DNA from: Polaribacter sp. SA4-12
GTDB lineage: Bacteria > Bacteroidota > Bacteroidia > Flavobacteriales > Flavobacteriaceae
Direction of reading: 5' to 3'
Assembly (NCBI RefSeq): GCF_002163675.1
Contig: NZ_CP019334.1
Location: forward strand, 3,515,501-3,579,500
Length of the DNA: 64,000 bases
Positions 61,515-64,000 of this stretch are shown piece by piece. How positions within the stretch are numbered: position 1 is the stretch's first letter; every line of letters starts with the position of its first letter. Both the position numbers and the translations under genes were made by a program. The notes below the pieces were generated by a model. The model saw nothing but the letters and a program-made list of their open reading frames with translations. It was not told the origin of the DNA and made no database searches.

Positions 61515-64000
61515 TTATTTATTCTTTTCTTCCTTTTTAGAAGTGTCAAACATTATTGGTGTTGCCACAAATAATGAAGAATATGTACCTACTGCTACAC
61601 CTACAATTAGAGCGAACATAAATCCTTTAATAGAATCTCCACCGAATAAGAAGATAATCACCATTACTAATAATGTTGTTAATGAAGTATTTATTGTTCT
61701 TCCTAAAGTAGAACTTAAAGCGCTGTCTACAACTTTGCTATATTTCCAATCTTTATGAGTGTCAGTAAATTCTCTAATTCTATCAAATATTACCACAGTA
61801 TCATTCAGAGAGTAACCAACTACTGTTAGTATTGCTGCAATAAAGGATTGTCCTATTTCCATATCGAAAGGCATAAAGCTATATGTAATTGAGAATACAC
61901 CTAATACAATTAATACATCATGGAAAACTGCAACTACAGCTCCAATAGAGAAAGATACTTTTCTAAAACGTAATAAGATGTATAAGAATACTACAAGTAA
62001 CGAACCAAAAACAGCATATAATGCTGATGTTTTAATATCATCTGCAATAGAAGGTTCTACTTTAATAGAACTCATTACACCTGCACCTTGCTTTTCGAAA
62101 CCTGGTTTAAAGTTCTCATAAGTAGTATCTCCTAAATATGCTTTTAATCCTGTAAATAAAGCTTGTTGAACTTGATCATCTACCTCTTGACCTTCTTCAT
62201 CAATTTTAAAAACAGTTGTAATTTTTAATTGATGATCAGAACCATACGTTTTTACTTCTGGAGATGTTCCAAAAGCATCTTTTAATGTTCCTGCAACATC
62301 AGTAGCACTTACTGGTTGGTCAAAACGAACAACGTAAGAACGACCTCCTTTAAAATCTACACCTTGTTTTAATCCGATAGAGAATATTGAAACAATACCT
62401 GCAATAATTATGGTACCAGAAACGATGTAAGCAATTTTTCTTTTTCTTAAGAATTCCATATTAATGTTTTGGAACCATCCTTTAGAAACAGAAGTGTTAA
62501 ATGTTAATTGAGAACCTTTGTTAACTGCTCTGTCAATTAAGATACGTGTTATAAATACAGCTGTAAATAATGAAGTAGCAATACCAATCATTAATGTTAA
62601 TGCAAAACCTTTAATTGGTCCTGTACCAAAAACATATAATATAATACCTGTTAATAAAGTAGTAATGTTTGCATCAATAATTGCAGATAAAGCTCCTTTA
62701 ATAGAGAATCCTTCATCAACAGACTGACTTAAACCTTTCTTCTTAAATAATCCTTCTTTAATTCTTTCAAAGATAATTACGTTTGCATCAACAGACATAC
62801 CTATTGTTAAGATAATACCAGCAATACCAGGTAATGTTAATACAGCTCCAAAAGAAGCTAATATACCGAAGATAAATAAGATGTTTACTACTAATGCAAC
62901 ATCAGCATATACACCTGCTTTACCATAGTATAAGATCATCCAAAGTAAAACTAATAAAATAGCTAATCCAAAAGAGATAAAACTTGCATCAATTGCTTCT
63001 TGACCTAATGAAGGTCCAACAATTTGTGCTTGAATCATTCTTGCTGCAGCTGGTAATTTACCTGCTTTTAATACAGTAGCAATATCTTCTGCTTCTTCAA
63101 TTGTCATACTTCCACCAGAAATAGAAGTTCTACCACCAGTAATAGGAGTATTAACAGAAGGTGCAGTATAAACATAGTTATCTAAAACTACAGCTACGAA
63201 TTTACCTTGATTGTCAGTAGTCATTTTAGCCCATTGTTTAGTACCTGAACTATTCATAGTCATACTAACTTCTGGCTTATTTAATTGATCAAAAACTTGA
63301 GAAGCATCTAAAATAACATCACCTTCAATAGTTGCATTACCTTTTCTACTTCCTTTAATAGCATATAAACCAATTAACTCAGTTCCGTCTGTACTTTTAT
63401 TCGCTTTATAATCCCATAAGAATTTAACATATCTTAATTCGTTAGGTAATAAAGCTCTAACTTCTTTTCTGTTTAATAAATCATTAACAGTAGCAGTATC
63501 TATAACTTTAGCTTGTGCAACTAAAGAACTCATTTGTTGTTGAGATTGCGCTACATTAGGAAATAAATATGTAAAAAGGTTCTTTTGATTTACGCTTGTA
63601 GAATCTTTAGTTTCACCTAATAAATCATCAATATCATCTTTCTTAGTAGAATCTATTACTTTTTCTATAACAGAAGTATCTTTTAATAATTCAGCAATTT
63701 TAGTATTTGCAGTAAAAAAGAAATTTTGAATTTCTGCATTTGTATACACTTCCCAAAATTGTAATTCAGCTTTACTCGTAATTAACTTTGTAACACGCTC
63801 AATATCTTTTGCACCTGGTAATTCAATTTGAATTCTACCAGAGTTTCCAATTCTTTGAATTTTTGGAGAAGAAACTCCAAATTTATCAATTCTACTTCTT
63901 AAAACTTCTAGGGTAGTAATAATAGAACTGTTAATTTCTTCTTGTAAAGTTTCTTTAACAGTGGCGTTATCTTCATTGAAAGTTATTTTTTCACTTAAAG
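61515..64000 (-). CDS. secDF: SecDF protein translocase fusion (5' end beyond the window)
   Basis: At least 827 residues; the minus-strand frame is open from 61515 to the right edge, so the N terminus is missing. The internal GTG at 63749 is not the start: upstream in-frame codons continue a SecD sequence (IDKFGVSSPKIQRIGNSGRI, ELPGAKDIERV). SecD-type part with TMNSSGTKQWAKMT and the conserved SVDANVIIFERIKEGL, then a second, SecF-type part with FKGGRSYVVRFDQP and GYSLNDTVVIFDRIRE. It is a proton-motive accessory of the Sec translocase in the inner membrane, and the fusion form is common in Bacteroidetes. Confidence 0.95.
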   Translation of the reverse strand, partial: LSEKITFNEDNATVKETLQEEINSSIITTLEVLRSRIDKFGVSSPKIQRIGNSGRIQIELPGAKDIERVTKLITSKAELQFWEVYTNAEIQNFFFTANTKIAELLKDTSVIEKVIDSTKKDDIDDLLGETKDSTSVNQKNLFTYLFPNVAQSQQQMSSLVAQAKVIDTATVNDLLNRKEVRALLPNELRYVKFLWDYKANKSTDGTELIGLYAIKGSRKGNATIEGDVILDASQVFDQLNKPEVSMTMNSSGTKQWAKMTTDNQGKFVAVVLDNYVYTAPSVNTPITGGRTSISGGSMTIEEAEDIATVLKAGKLPAAARMIQAQIVGPSLGQEAIDASFISFGLAILLVLLWMILYYGKAGVYADVALVVNILFIFGILASFGAVLTLPGIAGIILTIGMSVDANVIIFERIKEGLFKKKGLSQSVDEGFSIKGALSAIIDANITTLLTGIILYVFGTGPIKGFALTLMIGIATSLFTAVFITRILIDRAVNKGSQLTFNTSVSKGWFQNINMEFLRKRKIAYIVSGTIIIAGIVSIFSIGLKQGVDFKGGRSYVVRFDQPVSATDVAGTLKDAFGTSPEVKTYGSDHQLKITTVFKIDEEGQEVDDQVQQALFTGLKAYLGDTTYENFKPGFEKQGAGVMSSIKVEPSIADDIKTSALYAVFGSLLVVFLYILLRFRKVSFSIGAVVAVFHDVLIVLGVFSITYSFMPFDMEIGQSFIAAILTVVGYSLNDTVVIFDRIREFTDTHKDWKYSKVVDSALSSTLGRTINTSLTTLLVMVIIFLFGGDSIKGFMFALIVGVAVGTYSSLFVATPIMFDTSKKEEKNK

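Noticed and set aside
63740..63749. GTG at 63749 as the start of secDF
   Set aside because: The frame upstream stays open to the edge and encodes a normal SecD sequence, so the gene simply continues beyond the window.

Overview
The window is about 64 kb of AT-rich (roughly 30% GC) chromosome from a marine-type member of the Flavobacteriaceae (Bacteroidetes). Polaribacter, Tenacibaculum or a close relative is my best guess. The grounds are the promoter type (TAnnTTTG -7 boxes, often with an upstream TTG), two proteins with C-terminal type IX secretion sorting tails, an S46 dipeptidyl-peptidase, a SecDF fusion, an HPRT-adenylate kinase fusion, a lysyl-tRNA synthetase with a C-terminal extension, and many short palindromic repeats between genes. 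I saw no phage, insertion sequence, CRISPR array, rRNA or tRNA gene.

Layout. 1-7.5 kb: metallophosphoesterase, pyruvate carboxylase, DPP11-like S46 peptidase and a lipoprotein whose gene seems to have acquired an early stop. 7.5-13.7 kb: a co-directional minus-strand cluster (DUF547, CxxC AhpD-like protein, ArsS radical SAM, ArsM methyltransferase, rhodanese, rSAM-associated transferase, DM13 protein with sorting tail, purine nucleoside phosphorylase) that reads as an arsenosugar-type arsenic pathway. 14-26.4 kb: fabD, a DUF3800 islet, radical SAM, galE, a DegT aminotransferase, penicillin acylase, nitroreductase, aldehyde dehydrogenase, RluA-type pseudouridine synthase, engB and a hydrolase. 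26.5-42.2 kb: a complete division and cell wall cluster mraZ-rsmH-ftsL-ftsI-murE-mraY-murD-ftsW-murG-murC-ftsQ-ftsA-ftsZ, preceded by three MraZ boxes. 42.2-54 kb: a possible short RNA, a large secreted protein, a small membrane protein, aspartate aminotransferase, desaturase, rsmG, an SGNH esterase, glutaminase and lysS. 54-55 kb: a structured RNA candidate and a tandem array of palindromic units. 55-59 kb: DUF456 protein and a BlaI/BlaR-type regulatory pair followed by TonB-like proteins. 59-64 kb: obgE, HPRT-Adk fusion and secDF, which runs off the right edge.

How parts work together. The dcw cluster supplies lipid-linked peptidoglycan precursor synthesis (MurE, MurD, MurC, MraY, MurG), septal synthesis (FtsI, FtsW) and the divisome scaffold (FtsL, FtsQ, FtsA, FtsZ), with MraZ as probable autoregulator. 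In the arsenic cluster, ArsM would methylate arsenite, ArsS would transfer a 5'-deoxyadenosyl group to arsenic, and the nucleoside phosphorylase and transferase could process the product. BlaI probably binds three identical palindromes in its own promoter and would be released by the M56 peptidase encoded next to it.

The most interesting unexplained items are the RNA candidate divergent from lysS (about 54005-54113), the palindromic array beside it, a diverged fragment of rsmG beyond the SGNH esterase gene, murD beginning inside a dispersed repeat, and a probable CTG start for murE. All calls come from reading the sequence; no database or folding program was run.
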